64,000 nucleotides of DNA from Comamonas testosteroni (GTDB taxonomy: Bacteria > Pseudomonadota > Gammaproteobacteria > Burkholderiales > Burkholderiaceae_C): positions 1-64,000 of the forward strand of contig NZ_KZ984464.1 in NCBI RefSeq assembly GCF_003569915.1, in the 5' to 3' direction. Under the pieces are notes generated by a model. It made no database searches, was not told the origin of the DNA, and worked only from the letters and a program-made list of their open reading frames with translations. Shown here in pieces: positions 17,641 through 26,174 of this stretch (position 1 is its first letter; every line of letters starts with the position of its first letter). The position numbers and the translations under genes are program-made.

Positions 17641-18379
17641 CAGGTTTTTCAACGTCGTCGGTCACGTCAGTGACGGCGGGAGCCGCTGTATCGCCAGCGA
17701 CTGGCAGGCCCTCGGGGTGGCACCAGTGCCACAGCAACTGGGCCACATCGCCCACGCCCTGCTTTTTGAGGGCGGAGAACAGGCGCACCTCGCCGCCACC
17801 GGCGTTGAGCTTGGTGATGGAGAGAATCTTGGCCTGTTCGGCGCGGGTCAGCTTGTCGGCCTTGGTCAGCACGACGAGGAACCTCAGGCCTTGCTCCACG
17901 CGGGGGCGCAGAGCGTCCAGCAGCGCTTCGTCCAGCTCGGTCATGCCCAGGCGCGGGTCGCACAGCAGTACCACGGCCGTCAGGCTTTCGCGGCTCATCA
18001 GGTAGTTGAGCATCACGCGCTGCCAGCGAGCCTTGTCCTCGCGCGAGACGGCGGCATAGCCATAGCCGGGCAAGTCGGCCAGCACGGCATCGGTCACGCC
18101 TTGCTTGCCCAGAGCAAACAGGTTGATGTGCTGGGTACGGCCGGGCTTCTTGGAGGCGAATGCCAGCTGTTTTTGCTGGGTGAGGGTGTTGATGGCGGTG
18201 GACTTGCCCGCGTTGGAGCGGCCCACAAAGGCAATTTCGGGCACATCGACCTTGGGCAGCTGGTTGAGCTGGGCAGCGGTCGTGAAAAAGCGCGCGGTGT
18301 GCATCCAGCCCATCGCAAGCTTGCTGTCGATCAAAGAATGTGTTTTTCCGGGGGCAGTATCCGGGGAAGCATGGGTCAT
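17624..18379 (-). CDS. engB: Ribosome biogenesis GTPase EngB (YihA/YsxC)
   Basis: A 251-residue TRAFAC-class GTPase needed for late 50S subunit assembly. G1 is VGRSNAGKST, G3 DLPGYGYA, G4 LTKADKL. The core from MGWMHTARFFTTAAQLNQLP onward is conserved; the 20-odd residues before it are variable. The start is put at MTHASPDTA (18379), with 18406 as an alternative; neither has a clear Shine-Dalgarno. The C-terminal tail after about residue 215 (GDTAAPAVTDVTDDVEKPEQNQS) is low complexity, and its last bases overlap a dispersed palindrome. Confidence 0.95.
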   Translation of the reverse strand: MTHASPDTAPGKTHSLIDSKLAMGWMHTARFFTTAAQLNQLPKVDVPEIAFVGRSNAGKSTAINTLTQQKQLAFASKKPGRTQHINLFALGKQGVTDAVLADLPGYGYAAVSREDKARWQRVMLNYLMSRESLTAVVLLCDPRLGMTELDEALLDALRPRVEQGLRFLVVLTKADKLTRAEQAKILSITKLNAGGGEVRLFSALKKQGVGDVAQLLWHWCHPEGLPVAGDTAAPAVTDVTDDVEKPEQNQS

Positions 18380-18455
18380 GACGGTAACTATTTCAGGGAG
18401 GCCCATTGTAGAATTTGTAGATTCGCGCTCTCAACAATAGACCCAGCCCCTTGAT

Positions 18456-19079
18456 ATGAAGTTGCTTGCCTCTTTGCTGACGGCTGCCATTTTCGCAGCA
18501 CCTGCCTTTCCTGCATTTTCCGCGGGAGAAACACCTGTTAAAGCAGATGCTGCCAAAGGGCAGGCCAGTTATGGGGCGGTTTGCGCCTCTTGCCATGCTG
18601 CAGATGGCAATTCCACCATTCCTCTTCAACCCAAACTGGCCGGCCAGCATCCAGACTATCTGGTCAAGCAGCTGCGCGAGTTCAAGGACGGGAAACGCAA
18701 TGACCCGGTGATGAAAGGTTTTGCCGCCACGCTGAGCGAGGGCGATATGCAAAATATCGCCACCTGGCTGCATACGCAGGCTCCCAAGACCGGCTTCTCC
18801 AAGGAGAAAGATCTGGTCGCCCTGGGTGAACGCATCTACCGCGGCGGCATTCAGGAGCGCCAGATTGCTGCCTGCGCGGGCTGCCACAGCCCCAATGGCG
18901 CGGGCATCCCCGCCCAGTACCCACGCCTGAGCGGCCAGCACGCGGACTACACCGTCAAGTCACTGGTGGACTTCCGTGACGGCAAGCGTGCCAATAGCAT
19001 TCCCATGGCTCAGGTTGCTGCCAAGCTTAATGATCGCGAAATCAAGGCCGTGGCAGACTATATAGCTGGCTTGCGTTAA
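18456..19079 (+). CDS. Di-haem cytochrome c4
   Basis: A 207-residue periplasmic electron carrier with a Sec signal peptide (MKLLASLLTAAIFAAPAF, cleavage after about residue 22). Two homologous c-type domains carry CASCH (Cys43-His47) and CAGCH (near residue 142), with Met axial ligands expected at NDPVMKG and NSIPMAQ. Cytochrome c4 passes electrons from the bc1 complex to terminal oxidases. Directly downstream are resB and ccsB, the haem-attachment machinery it requires, in the same direction but separated by a terminator. Confidence 0.95.
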   Translation: MKLLASLLTAAIFAAPAFPAFSAGETPVKADAAKGQASYGAVCASCHAADGNSTIPLQPKLAGQHPDYLVKQLREFKDGKRNDPVMKGFAATLSEGDMQNIATWLHTQAPKTGFSKEKDLVALGERIYRGGIQERQIAACAGCHSPNGAGIPAQYPRLSGQHADYTVKSLVDFRDGKRANSIPMAQVAAKLNDREIKAVADYIAGLR

Positions 19080-19145
19080 AGATCTTTCACTGCAAATGTC
19101 TGGGGTAACCCGGGAACTTTCAGACATTTGGTCACCCTCAAGTCA

Positions 19146-19186
19146 GGCGGGCCCATCGGCGTAGAGCAGATGGACCCGCCTTTTTT
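19146..19186 (+). terminator. Terminator between cytochrome c4 and resB
   Basis: GGCGGG / CCCGCC outer stem with CATC / GATG inside, then TTTTTT. A second hairpin without a T-run (CAAATGTCTG / CAGACATTTG, 19093-19130) lies just upstream. Confidence 0.85.
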
Positions 19187-19209
19187 CGTTCGGATTTTTA
19201 GAGTTGTTC

Positions 19210-21387
19210 ATGTCAGACCTACCCACTAGCGCTGGTGATGCCTCCCGTCCGCAACCCCTGCGGTCGGCTCTGGAGTTGCTGGCCTCCATGCGCTTTGCGA
19301 TCTCCCTGCTGACGGTGATCTGCATCGCATCGGTCATTGGTACGGTGCTCAAGCAGCATGAGCCACTGGTCAACTATGTCAATCAGTTCGGCCCGTTCTG
19401 GGCGCAGCTGTTTCTGGCGCTCAAGCTCAATGCGGTCTACAGCGCCTGGTGGTTCTTGCTGATTCTGGCGTTTCTGGTCATCAGCACGAGCTTGTGCGTC
19501 TCGCGCCATGCGCCCAAGTATCTGGCTGATATCCGCACCTTCAAGGAAAATATCCGCGAGCAAAGCCTCAAGGCCTTCGGGCACCGTGCGGAAGCCGATG
19601 TGCCCGGCAGCACCGAGGAAGCGGCCAAGCGCCTGGGTCAGCAGTTGGTCTCGGGGGGCTGGAAGGTCAAGCTGCAGCAGCGCGACACGGCTGCCGGCCC
19701 CGGCACGGGCTGGATGCTGGCGGCCAAGGCCGGCGCGGCCAACAAGCTCGGCTATATCGCGGCGCACTGCGCCATTGTGCTGATCTGCTTGGGCGGCCTG
19801 TTTGACGGCGATTTGATCGTGCGCGCCCAGATGCTGCTGGGAGGAAAAACACCTTACACCGGGGGAGGAATGATCTCGGACGTGGCGCCAGAGCACCGAC
19901 TGTCACTCAGGAATCCGACCTTCCGTGGCAATCTGATGGTGTCCGAAGGCACACAGTCGGGTACCGCCATCTTGAATCAATCGGATGGCATCTTGCTGCA
20001 AGAGCTGCCATTTTCGGTAGAACTGAAGAAATTCATCGTGGAGTACTACTCCACGGGCATGCCCAAGCTGTTTGCCAGCGAGATCGTGATTCATGACCGC
20101 GCCACCGGCGAGAAGCTGGAAAAGCGCGTGGAGGTAAACCATCCGGCCAGCTACAAAGGCATCGAGATTTACCAGAGCAGCTTTGACGACGGCGGCTCCA
20201 CGATCAAGATGCACGCCGTGCCCATGGACGGCGTCTCCCAGCCTTTTGATGTGGAAGGTGTGATCGGCAACTCCACCGAGTTTGTGCGCAAGCTGGCCGA
20301 TGGCCGCGAAGACAAGGTGACGCTGGAATACACGGCGCTGCGCACCATCAATGTGGAAAACTTTGGCGGTCAGGACAAGAACGGCTCGGGCACCGATGTG
20401 CGCAAGGTGGATCTGAAACAGGCCATTGACGACCGCCTGGGTGCTGCGCACAAGACCACGGACAAGAAGGATTTGCGCAATATCGGCCCCAGCGTGGGCT
20501 ACAAGCTGCGCGACGCCTCGGGTCAGGCGCGCGAGTTCCAGAACTACATGCTGCCGGTGGACACCGGCGATGGCCAGCCTGTCTTCCTGCTGGGCGTGCG
20601 CGAGAACCAGGCGGACCAGATGCGCTATCTGCGCGTGCCTGCCGACCCAGAAGGCACGATGGACACCTTCATGCAGCTGCGCCAGGCCATGCAGAACAAG
20701 GCGCTGACCGAGAAGGCCGCCCGTGCCTATGTGCAAAAGGCGGTGGATGTTTCCAAGCCCGAGCTGGCCGAGCCGCTGACCCAGTCCGCGCTGAAGGCGC
20801 TGGAGCTGTTTGCCGGTCACGGCGGCAAGAAGCTGCCTGACGGCAAGCCGCTGGGTGGGTTGCAAGCCATTTCGGACTTCATGGACAGCAATGTGCCCGA
20901 AGCCGAGCGCGAGCGTGCGGGCGAGGTGCTGGTGCGTATCCTGAACGGCGTGCTGTTCGAGCTGACCCAGCAGGTGCGCCAGCAAGCGGGCCACAAGCCC
21001 ATGGAAACCAATGACAAGACCCAGGCCTTCATGACGCAGGCCGTGTTCTCGCTCAGTGATGCGCAGTTCTATCCCGCGCCCGTGGTTTTCATGATGAACG
21101 ACTTCAAGCAGGTGCAGGCCAGCGTGTTCCAGGTGGCCCGTGCCCCAGGCAAGAACATTGTTTACCTGGGCTGCCTGTTCCTGATCATCGGTGTGTTTGC
21201 CATGCTCTACGTGCGCGATCGCCGCATCTGGATCTGGCTGACTCCGTCCAATGGTGCAAGTCATGCGAACATGGCCCTGTCCACCAACCGCAAGACCATG
21301 GATGGTGACCGCGAGTTCGCCATGCTGGCTGAAAAGCTGATCGGGGCCAAGCCCATTGAAAAGAAGACTTCCGGAGGTTCTGTATGA
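19210..21387 (+). CDS. resB: Cytochrome c biogenesis protein ResB (Ccs1)
   Basis: A 725-residue inner-membrane protein of the System II haem delivery and attachment complex. Three N-terminal transmembrane segments are seen at about residues 25-50 (FAISLLTVICIASVIGTVLK), 75-100 (WWFLLILAFLVISTSLCVS) and 165-190, then a large periplasmic domain, and a last helix near 660 (NIVYLGCLFLIIGVFAMLY). ATG 19210 is chosen over a TTG two codons upstream. It overlaps ccsB by ATGA, indicating coupled translation. Confidence 0.95.
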   Translation: MSDLPTSAGDASRPQPLRSALELLASMRFAISLLTVICIASVIGTVLKQHEPLVNYVNQFGPFWAQLFLALKLNAVYSAWWFLLILAFLVISTSLCVSRHAPKYLADIRTFKENIREQSLKAFGHRAEADVPGSTEEAAKRLGQQLVSGGWKVKLQQRDTAAGPGTGWMLAAKAGAANKLGYIAAHCAIVLICLGGLFDGDLIVRAQMLLGGKTPYTGGGMISDVAPEHRLSLRNPTFRGNLMVSEGTQSGTAILNQSDGILLQELPFSVELKKFIVEYYSTGMPKLFASEIVIHDRATGEKLEKRVEVNHPASYKGIEIYQSSFDDGGSTIKMHAVPMDGVSQPFDVEGVIGNSTEFVRKLADGREDKVTLEYTALRTINVENFGGQDKNGSGTDVRKVDLKQAIDDRLGAAHKTTDKKDLRNIGPSVGYKLRDASGQAREFQNYMLPVDTGDGQPVFLLGVRENQADQMRYLRVPADPEGTMDTFMQLRQAMQNKALTEKAARAYVQKAVDVSKPELAEPLTQSALKALELFAGHGGKKLPDGKPLGGLQAISDFMDSNVPEAERERAGEVLVRILNGVLFELTQQVRQQAGHKPMETNDKTQAFMTQAVFSLSDAQFYPAPVVFMMNDFKQVQASVFQVARAPGKNIVYLGCLFLIIGVFAMLYVRDRRIWIWLTPSNGASHANMALSTNRKTMDGDREFAMLAEKLIGAKPIEKKTSGGSV

Positions 21388-22718
21388 ACACCGCAACCAC
21401 GACATTGACACTGAACGAAGGCTATTTCGCCCGCCGCAACTGGTTTGACTGGTTGTTCGCGGTCATCGTGGCCGTGGGCCTGGGCTGGGCGCTGCAGCGC
21501 TATGCCTCTTATATGGATGTGTACGAGCGCGGCATCATGCTGGCCACCATTCCGGCCATGATCTGGCTGGGCTGGTTCTGGCGCCCGCTGGCAGTGCTCA
21601 TGCTGGTGGTGGCAGGCTGCGCGCTGATGGCCATAGGCCTGTATCAGGGCGCGGACGGCGGTGATCTGGCGCGCTCCGAGACCGTCTTCGGCCTGAAGTA
21701 CTTCCTCTCCAGCCAGTCCGCCATTCTGTGGATGAGCATGGTGTTCTTCATGAGCACCCTGTTTTACTGGATAGGCATGTTCGCCAAGAGCGAGCGCTCG
21801 ACCATGTCGCTGCTGGGCTCGCGTCTGGCGTGGATGGCGGTGACCATGGCGCTGATCGGCACCATGGTGCGCTGGTACGAGAGCTATCTGCTGGGCCCGG
21901 ACATCGGCCACATTCCGGTCAGCAACCTCTACGAAGTGTTTGTGATGTTCTGCTGGATGACGGCAGTCTTCTATCTCTACTACGAGCAGCACTATGACAC
22001 CCGCGCTCTGGGCGGCTTTGTGATGCTGGTGGTCAGCGCCGCCGTGGGCTTTTTGCTCTGGTACACGCTGGTGCGTCAGGCCCATGAAATTCAGCCGCTG
22101 GTGCCTGCTCTCAAGAGCTGGTGGATGAAGCTGCACGTGCCTGCCAACTTCATTGGCTACGGCACGTTTGCGCTGTCGGCCATGGTGGCGTTTGCCTATC
22201 TGATCAAGCAGCAGGCCGCCGAGACCCGCTGGTACAAGCTGGCCCCGCTGTGGCTGCTGGGCGTGGTGCTGTGCTTTGAACCCATCGTCTTTCGCAAGGG
22301 CGCGACGCAAAACGGCGGCGCTTACTGGATGGTGTACTTCGGCGTGTCAGCATTCATCGTGGCGGGCATCTTGCTGGCCCGCAAACGCATTGCCTCGCGT
22401 CTGCCTTCGTTCGAGATTCTGGACGACGTGATGTACAAGGCCATTGCTGTGGGCTTTGCCTTCTTCACCATCGCCACCGTGCTGGGCGCGCTGTGGGCGG
22501 CCGAGGCCTGGGGCGGCTACTGGAGCTGGGACCCCAAGGAGACCTGGGCGCTGATCGTCTGGCTCAACTATGCGGCCTGGTTGCACATGCGCCTCATGAA
22601 GGGTCTGCGCGGCACCGTGTCTGCATGGTGGGCGCTGGCCGGTCTGGTCGTCACCACCTTTGCCTTCCTGGGCGTAAACATGTTCCTCTCGGGTCTGCAT
22701 AGCTACGGCGAGCTGTAA
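21384..22718 (+). CDS. ccsB: Cytochrome c biogenesis protein CcsB/CcsA (ResC)
   Basis: A 444-residue polytopic membrane protein, partner of ResB. The haem-handling Trp-rich motif is visible as WGGYWSWDPKETWALIVW near residue 370, flanked by transmembrane helices and conserved His residues (for example LHVPANFIGYG near 250). Together with ResB it moves haem across the membrane and attaches it to CXXCH proteins such as the adjacent cytochrome c4. Translationally coupled to resB. Confidence 0.96.
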   Translation: MNTATTTLTLNEGYFARRNWFDWLFAVIVAVGLGWALQRYASYMDVYERGIMLATIPAMIWLGWFWRPLAVLMLVVAGCALMAIGLYQGADGGDLARSETVFGLKYFLSSQSAILWMSMVFFMSTLFYWIGMFAKSERSTMSLLGSRLAWMAVTMALIGTMVRWYESYLLGPDIGHIPVSNLYEVFVMFCWMTAVFYLYYEQHYDTRALGGFVMLVVSAAVGFLLWYTLVRQAHEIQPLVPALKSWWMKLHVPANFIGYGTFALSAMVAFAYLIKQQAAETRWYKLAPLWLLGVVLCFEPIVFRKGATQNGGAYWMVYFGVSAFIVAGILLARKRIASRLPSFEILDDVMYKAIAVGFAFFTIATVLGALWAAEAWGGYWSWDPKETWALIVWLNYAAWLHMRLMKGLRGTVSAWWALAGLVVTTFAFLGVNMFLSGLHSYGEL

Positions 22719-22745
22719 GCACGTTTGGCACTCTTGGCACTCCTG

Positions 22746-22838
22746 AAAAAGGAGCTGCCTGCCTAAATGATTGATGGACTGAGGTCCGCTTGGGCATCGA
22801 AATCCATGAACCACCAAGGCAGGTAGCTCCTTTTTTTC
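22746..22838 (+). terminator. Long hairpin terminator after ccsB
   Basis: About 20-bp inverted repeat with one mismatch (AAAAAGGAGCTGCCTGCCT against AAAAAGGAGCTACCTGCCT read from the other end) around a loop of about 55 bases, ending in a T-run. It acts as a terminator; the long arms also recall a small non-autonomous element, but no target duplication is visible. Confidence 0.75.
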
Positions 22839-22923
22839 ATATCGCGTCAGCACAGGAACTTCGCTGACCGGGCGCGCTCTGATCTCGCAGTAATCTCGAG
22901 AGACACACTTTGGAGCCGAGCGC

Positions 22924-23913
22924 ATGCTGATACGCAACCCCAACCAAGGCTTTGATCACCCGCAGGGCAGCGAAATCACGCCGCAAGCCCTGTACCTGCA
23001 GCGCCGCGCCTTCATGCAGACGCTGGCCACTGGCGCTGCCGGTGCGGCCATGGCCAGTTGGGCCAGCCGCGAGGCACTGGCAGACAGCCGCGTGCATTTG
23101 GCGGCGCTCAAAGGCATGCCCAGCAAGGTGGCGGGCGCCACGACCAGCGAAGCGCAGACGGCTTACAAGGATGCGACGGGCTATAACAACTTTTATGAGT
23201 TCGGGCTGAACAAGGACGATCCCGCGCGCAATGCCCATACGCTCAAGGCCCGGCCCTGGACGGTGCGCATCGAAGGCTTGGTGCAAAAGCCGCAGACGCT
23301 GGACCTCGACAGCCTGCTCAAGCTCGCGCCCATGGAAGAGCGCATCTACCGTCTGCGCTGCGTGGAAGGCTGGTCTATGGTCATCCCCTGGGTGGGTTAC
23401 TCGCTGGCGGAACTGCTCAAGAAGGTGCAGCCACTGGGCAGCGCAAAATATGTGGAATTTGTCACGCTGGCGGACAAGGCGCAGATGCCGGGCCTGAACA
23501 GCAGTGTGCTGGACTGGCCTTACACCGAAGGTCTGCGGCTGGATGAGGCCATGCACCCGCTGACGCTGCTGGCCTTTGGCATGTATGGCGAGGTGCTGCC
23601 CAACCAGAACGGCGCGCCGCTGCGGCTGGTCGTGCCTTGGAAATATGGCTTCAAAAGTGCCAAGTCGCTGGTGGCGATCCGCCTGACGGACAAGGAGCCG
23701 GGCACGGCCTGGAACAAAGCCGCGCGCAATGAATACGGCTTTTATTCCAATGTGAACCCTGATGTGGACCACCCGCGCTGGAGCCAGGCCACGGAGCGGC
23801 GCATTGGCGAGGGCGGGCTGTTTGCCAAAAAACGCAAGACGCTGCTGTTCAACGGCTATGGCGATCAGGTCGCGTCGCTGTACGCGGGCATGGATCTGAA
23901 GAAGTTCTACTGA
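22924..23913 (+). CDS. msrP: Protein-methionine-sulfoxide reductase catalytic subunit MsrP
   Basis: A 329-residue periplasmic molybdopterin enzyme (former YedY) that repairs oxidised methionines in envelope proteins. The N-terminus carries a twin-arginine signal ([18 protein letters not shown]). The molybdenum-ligand Cys is in [15 protein letters not shown] near residue 146, and the pterin-binding region [13 protein letters not shown] is conserved. The stop overlaps the start of msrQ by one base (TGATG), so the two subunits are co-expressed. Confidence 0.97.
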   Translation: MLIRNPNQGFDHPQGSEITPQALYLQRRAFMQTLATGAAGAAMASWASREALADSRVHLAALKGMPSKVAGATTSEAQTAYKDATGYNNFYEFGLNKDDPARNAHTLKARPWTVRIEGLVQKPQTLDLDSLLKLAPMEERIYRLRCVEGWSMVIPWVGYSLAELLKKVQPLGSAKYVEFVTLADKAQMPGLNSSVLDWPYTEGLRLDEAMHPLTLLAFGMYGEVLPNQNGAPLRLVVPWKYGFKSAKSLVAIRLTDKEPGTAWNKAARNEYGFYSNVNPDVDHPRWSQATERRIGEGGLFAKKRKTLLFNGYGDQVASLYAGMDLKKFY

Positions 23914-24539
23914 TGCAGGCCGTGCTGAGCTGGCGCGCTGGCCTGCAGCGCGCCTTGATGCGGCCCTGGGTTAAGCCGCTGGTATTTGTGCTGAGCCTGC
24001 TTCCGTTTGCATGGCTGGCTTATGCGGCGTTTGCCGATGCGCTGGGGGCCAACCCAGCTGAGGCCTTGCTGCGCAGCACAGGCGACTGGACGCTGCGCTT
24101 TCTTTGCCTGGTGCTGGCCGTCACGCCGCTGCGGCAGATGCTGAACCTGCCCGTGCTGGCGCGCTTCAGACGCATGCTGGGGCTGTATGTGTTTTTCTAC
24201 GCCTGTCTGCACCTGCTTTGCTATGCATGGTTCGACATGGGGCTGGAGTGGGCGGACATCGTGGCCGATATCCCCAAGCGCCCGTTCATCCTCGTAGGCT
24301 TTGCGGCCTGGGCCATCTTGCTGGTGCTGGCCGCCACATCGCCCAAGTTCATGCTCAGGGCGCTGGGCGGCAAGCGCTGGCAGTGGCTGCATCGCACCGT
24401 ATATGCCGCAGCCCCGCTGGCGCTGCTGCATTTCTTCTGGATGCGTGCAGGCAAGAATAACTTTGCTGAAGTGGCTGTTTATGCCGCTATTTTGGCTGTA
24501 CTCTTGATATATCGTGTGCTGCGTGCTATCAAAAAGTGA
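23913..24539 (+). CDS. msrQ: Haem-binding membrane subunit MsrQ
   Basis: A 208-residue, roughly six-helix inner-membrane b-type haem protein (former YedZ) that delivers electrons to MsrP. Family motifs include STGDWTLRFLCLVLAVTPLRQ, the haem-ligand region FFYACLHLLCYAWFD, and WLHRTVYAAAPLALLHFFW. The last 17 or so codons coincide with a copy of the dispersed palindrome (24485-24535), which encodes the final hydrophobic and IKK residues. Confidence 0.96.
   Translation: MQAVLSWRAGLQRALMRPWVKPLVFVLSLLPFAWLAYAAFADALGANPAEALLRSTGDWTLRFLCLVLAVTPLRQMLNLPVLARFRRMLGLYVFFYACLHLLCYAWFDMGLEWADIVADIPKRPFILVGFAAWAILLVLAATSPKFMLRALGGKRWQWLHRTVYAAAPLALLHFFWMRAGKNNFAEVAVYAAILAVLLIYRVLRAIKK
24485..24535 (-). 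repeat. Dispersed palindromic element, copy 5 (inside msrQ 3' end)
   Basis: On the minus strand: TTTTTGATAGCACGCAGC, centre GATATATC, then AAGAGTACAGCCAAAATAGC. The GATAGC and AGCC-AAAAT ends match the family. It lies wholly within the coding sequence of msrQ. Confidence 0.5.
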
Positions 24540-24549
24540 CTTTTGATGG

Positions 24550-25380
24550 CTAGCCACCTGCCACGGCACGCAGCGGTGGGCGCACTTGGCGTGTCACGGG
24601 GTCGATCTCGGCACTTGGCAGCTGATAGGAGCGCTGGTCAAACAGATCGATGCCGCACTGCAGACCTTCGAGCCAGTTGAACAGATCGCCAATCGCCTGC
24701 TGACCCATGATGGGCGCGCCATGCTGGGGCACGATCATGTCGATGGGCAACTGCCGCGCCATCTGTACCCACAGCCGCAGAATCTTGTTGGAGACCATGT
24801 AGCGGCGGTGAAAGCCTTCCATGCGGGCGATATGGGGCATGAGGTCGGTCACAGGCTTTTGTGCCTCGGCACCCGTCGTCAGTGATACGCCCAGGTCGCC
24901 CGTGAACAGAATCTTGCTGATCGGGTCGTAGAAGTGAAAATTGCCTTCCGCATGCAGAAAGTGCGCGGGCAGCAGCACCAACTCGGTCTTGCCCAGCGGC
25001 AGGCGGCCACCGGCGTCAGGCACGCCGATGACACGGTTTTCCGTCTTTCCGACCTTGGTGAAGTGGGGCGCAAAACGCTCCCAGATGCGCGAGATGACCA
25101 ATTGGGCGCGGGTGCTGGTCATCCAGCGGTCCAGCGAGGCGATGATGTCCGGGTCCGCGTGCGAGGCAATCAGATAGGCCAGCTTTTGCGGCGGGAAATG
25201 CCGCGACATGCCCATGAACAGTTCGTTGAAGGCCAGATTGCCACCGGGGTCGATGATGGCGCCCGTGCCGTTGTCCACGATGAGGAACTGGTTGGCCTGA
25301 ATGGCCTGACCATCTTCCTCGATCAGGTCCGTGAACATCAGGCAGGCATGGGTTTTGTCGCGATAGAGCTCTATGGGCAT
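24550..25380 (-). CDS. Stand-alone di-iron metallo-beta-lactamase-fold protein (ODP/FprA-like)
   Basis: A 276-residue protein resembling the oxygen-binding di-iron domain of flavodiiron proteins, without a flavodoxin domain. Candidate metal ligands are HADPD near residue 95, AHFLHAEGNFHF near 148, TGDLG near 169 and PQHGAPI near 232; this is the H-x-D/E-x-D pattern of di-iron members, not the HXHXDH of zinc hydrolases. ODP-type proteins reduce or sense oxygen or peroxide. It is convergent with msrPQ, an oxidative-repair system. Function is inferred from fold only. Confidence 0.75.
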   Translation of the reverse strand: MPIELYRDKTHACLMFTDLIEEDGQAIQANQFLIVDNGTGAIIDPGGNLAFNELFMGMSRHFPPQKLAYLIASHADPDIIASLDRWMTSTRAQLVISRIWERFAPHFTKVGKTENRVIGVPDAGGRLPLGKTELVLLPAHFLHAEGNFHFYDPISKILFTGDLGVSLTTGAEAQKPVTDLMPHIARMEGFHRRYMVSNKILRLWVQMARQLPIDMIVPQHGAPIMGQQAIGDLFNWLEGLQCGIDLFDQRSYQLPSAEIDPVTRQVRPPLRAVAGG

Positions 25381-25453
25381 GGCAGTTTGTCAAAGGACAA
25401 TGTGCCTGCACTCTAGGGGTTAAACCCTCAACCCATGTTGATGTGCATCAAGC

Positions 25454-25732
25454 TCAGGGGCGTGACCGGAGGGGCGTGGTGACAACGGGCTGGTCGGCTT
25501 CGTCCAGGGGAGGAGGTGCCAGCAACTCCTGCGTGGCAGCTGGAGCCGTGCCAGACGTAGCAGAGCGTGATGAAATGCCCAGAGACTCGGGCAGCGTGGC
25601 GCGGCCCTGGGCGGCAGGGTCGCTGGGTAGATAGAGCGGCCCTCTTTGTCCACAGCCGGAAAGTGCGGCCAGGGACGCCGCACAAGCTGCAAGGGCAATG
25701 CTCCTGACTAGAATTTGATTGGCTTTCAACAT
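25454..25732 (-). CDS. lptM: LptM-like small lipoprotein (LPS translocon assembly factor)
   Basis: A 92-residue lipoprotein. The signal peptide [20 protein letters not shown] ends in the lipobox LSGC, followed by GQRGPLYLP, the signature of the YifL/LptM family that helps LptD mature. The remainder is Pro/Ala-rich and disordered. It is divergent from cyaY with only 12 bases between start codons. In many proteobacteria lptM is followed by lysA; here a di-iron MBL-fold gene follows instead. Confidence 0.88.
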   Translation of the reverse strand: MLKANQILVRSIALAACAASLAALSGCGQRGPLYLPSDPAAQGRATLPESLGISSRSATSGTAPAATQELLAPPPLDEADQPVVTTPLRSRP

Positions 25733-25744
25733 GGGCAAATTGTA

Positions 25745-26086
25745 ATGACTGACCTTGAATATCTGGACCGTGCCGACCGACTGCTTCTGGCGGTGGAGCA
25801 ATGCTGTGACCGTATCAACGATGAAACCGATGCCGATATCGACGCGCAGCGGGTGGGCGGCATGGTGACGCTGGTGTTTGCGAACCGCAGCCAGATTGTG
25901 ATCAACCAGCAAAAGCCCCTGCATGAAATCTGGCTGGCAGCCAAGGCTGGCGGCTTTCACTATCGCTTTGACGAAGCACAGCAAGCATGGATGGACACCA
26001 AGGGCGCAGGCGAGTTCTTTGCCAACCTGAGCCAGCATGCCAGCGAGCAATCTGCACTCACTCTGGAGTTCAAGGCACTGGCCTGA
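25745..26086 (+). CDS. cyaY: Iron-sulfur cluster assembly protein CyaY (frataxin)
   Basis: A 113-residue bacterial frataxin that binds iron and modulates the cysteine desulfurase IscS. The acidic first helix ([34 protein letters not shown]) and the beta-sheet segments [30 protein letters not shown] are characteristic. The start at 25745 matches the family N-terminus; an in-frame ATG ten codons upstream falls inside the divergent lptM start region. Confidence 0.96.
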   Translation: MTDLEYLDRADRLLLAVEQCCDRINDETDADIDAQRVGGMVTLVFANRSQIVINQQKPLHEIWLAAKAGGFHYRFDEAQQAWMDTKGAGEFFANLSQHASEQSALTLEFKALA

Positions 26087-26125
26087 ACGCAGCTGGGGCG
26101 ATCTTCGGCAGGTCGCCGGACATCA

Positions 26126-26155
26126 AAAAGCCTGCCTTGAAAAAGGCAGGCTTTT
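26126..26155 (+). terminator. Bidirectional terminator between cyaY and ponA
   Basis: Perfect 13-bp stem AAAAGCCTGCCTT / AAGGCAGGCTTTT with a GAAA tetraloop; T-runs on both strands serve the two convergent genes. Confidence 0.93.
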
Positions 26156-26174
26156 GTTTTGGGCAAGCAGCTCT

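Noticed and set aside
22746..22838. Small inverted-repeat element (MITE-like) after ccsB.
   Set aside because: The arms end in a T-run right after the gene and no flanking target duplication is visible, so a terminator is the simpler reading.
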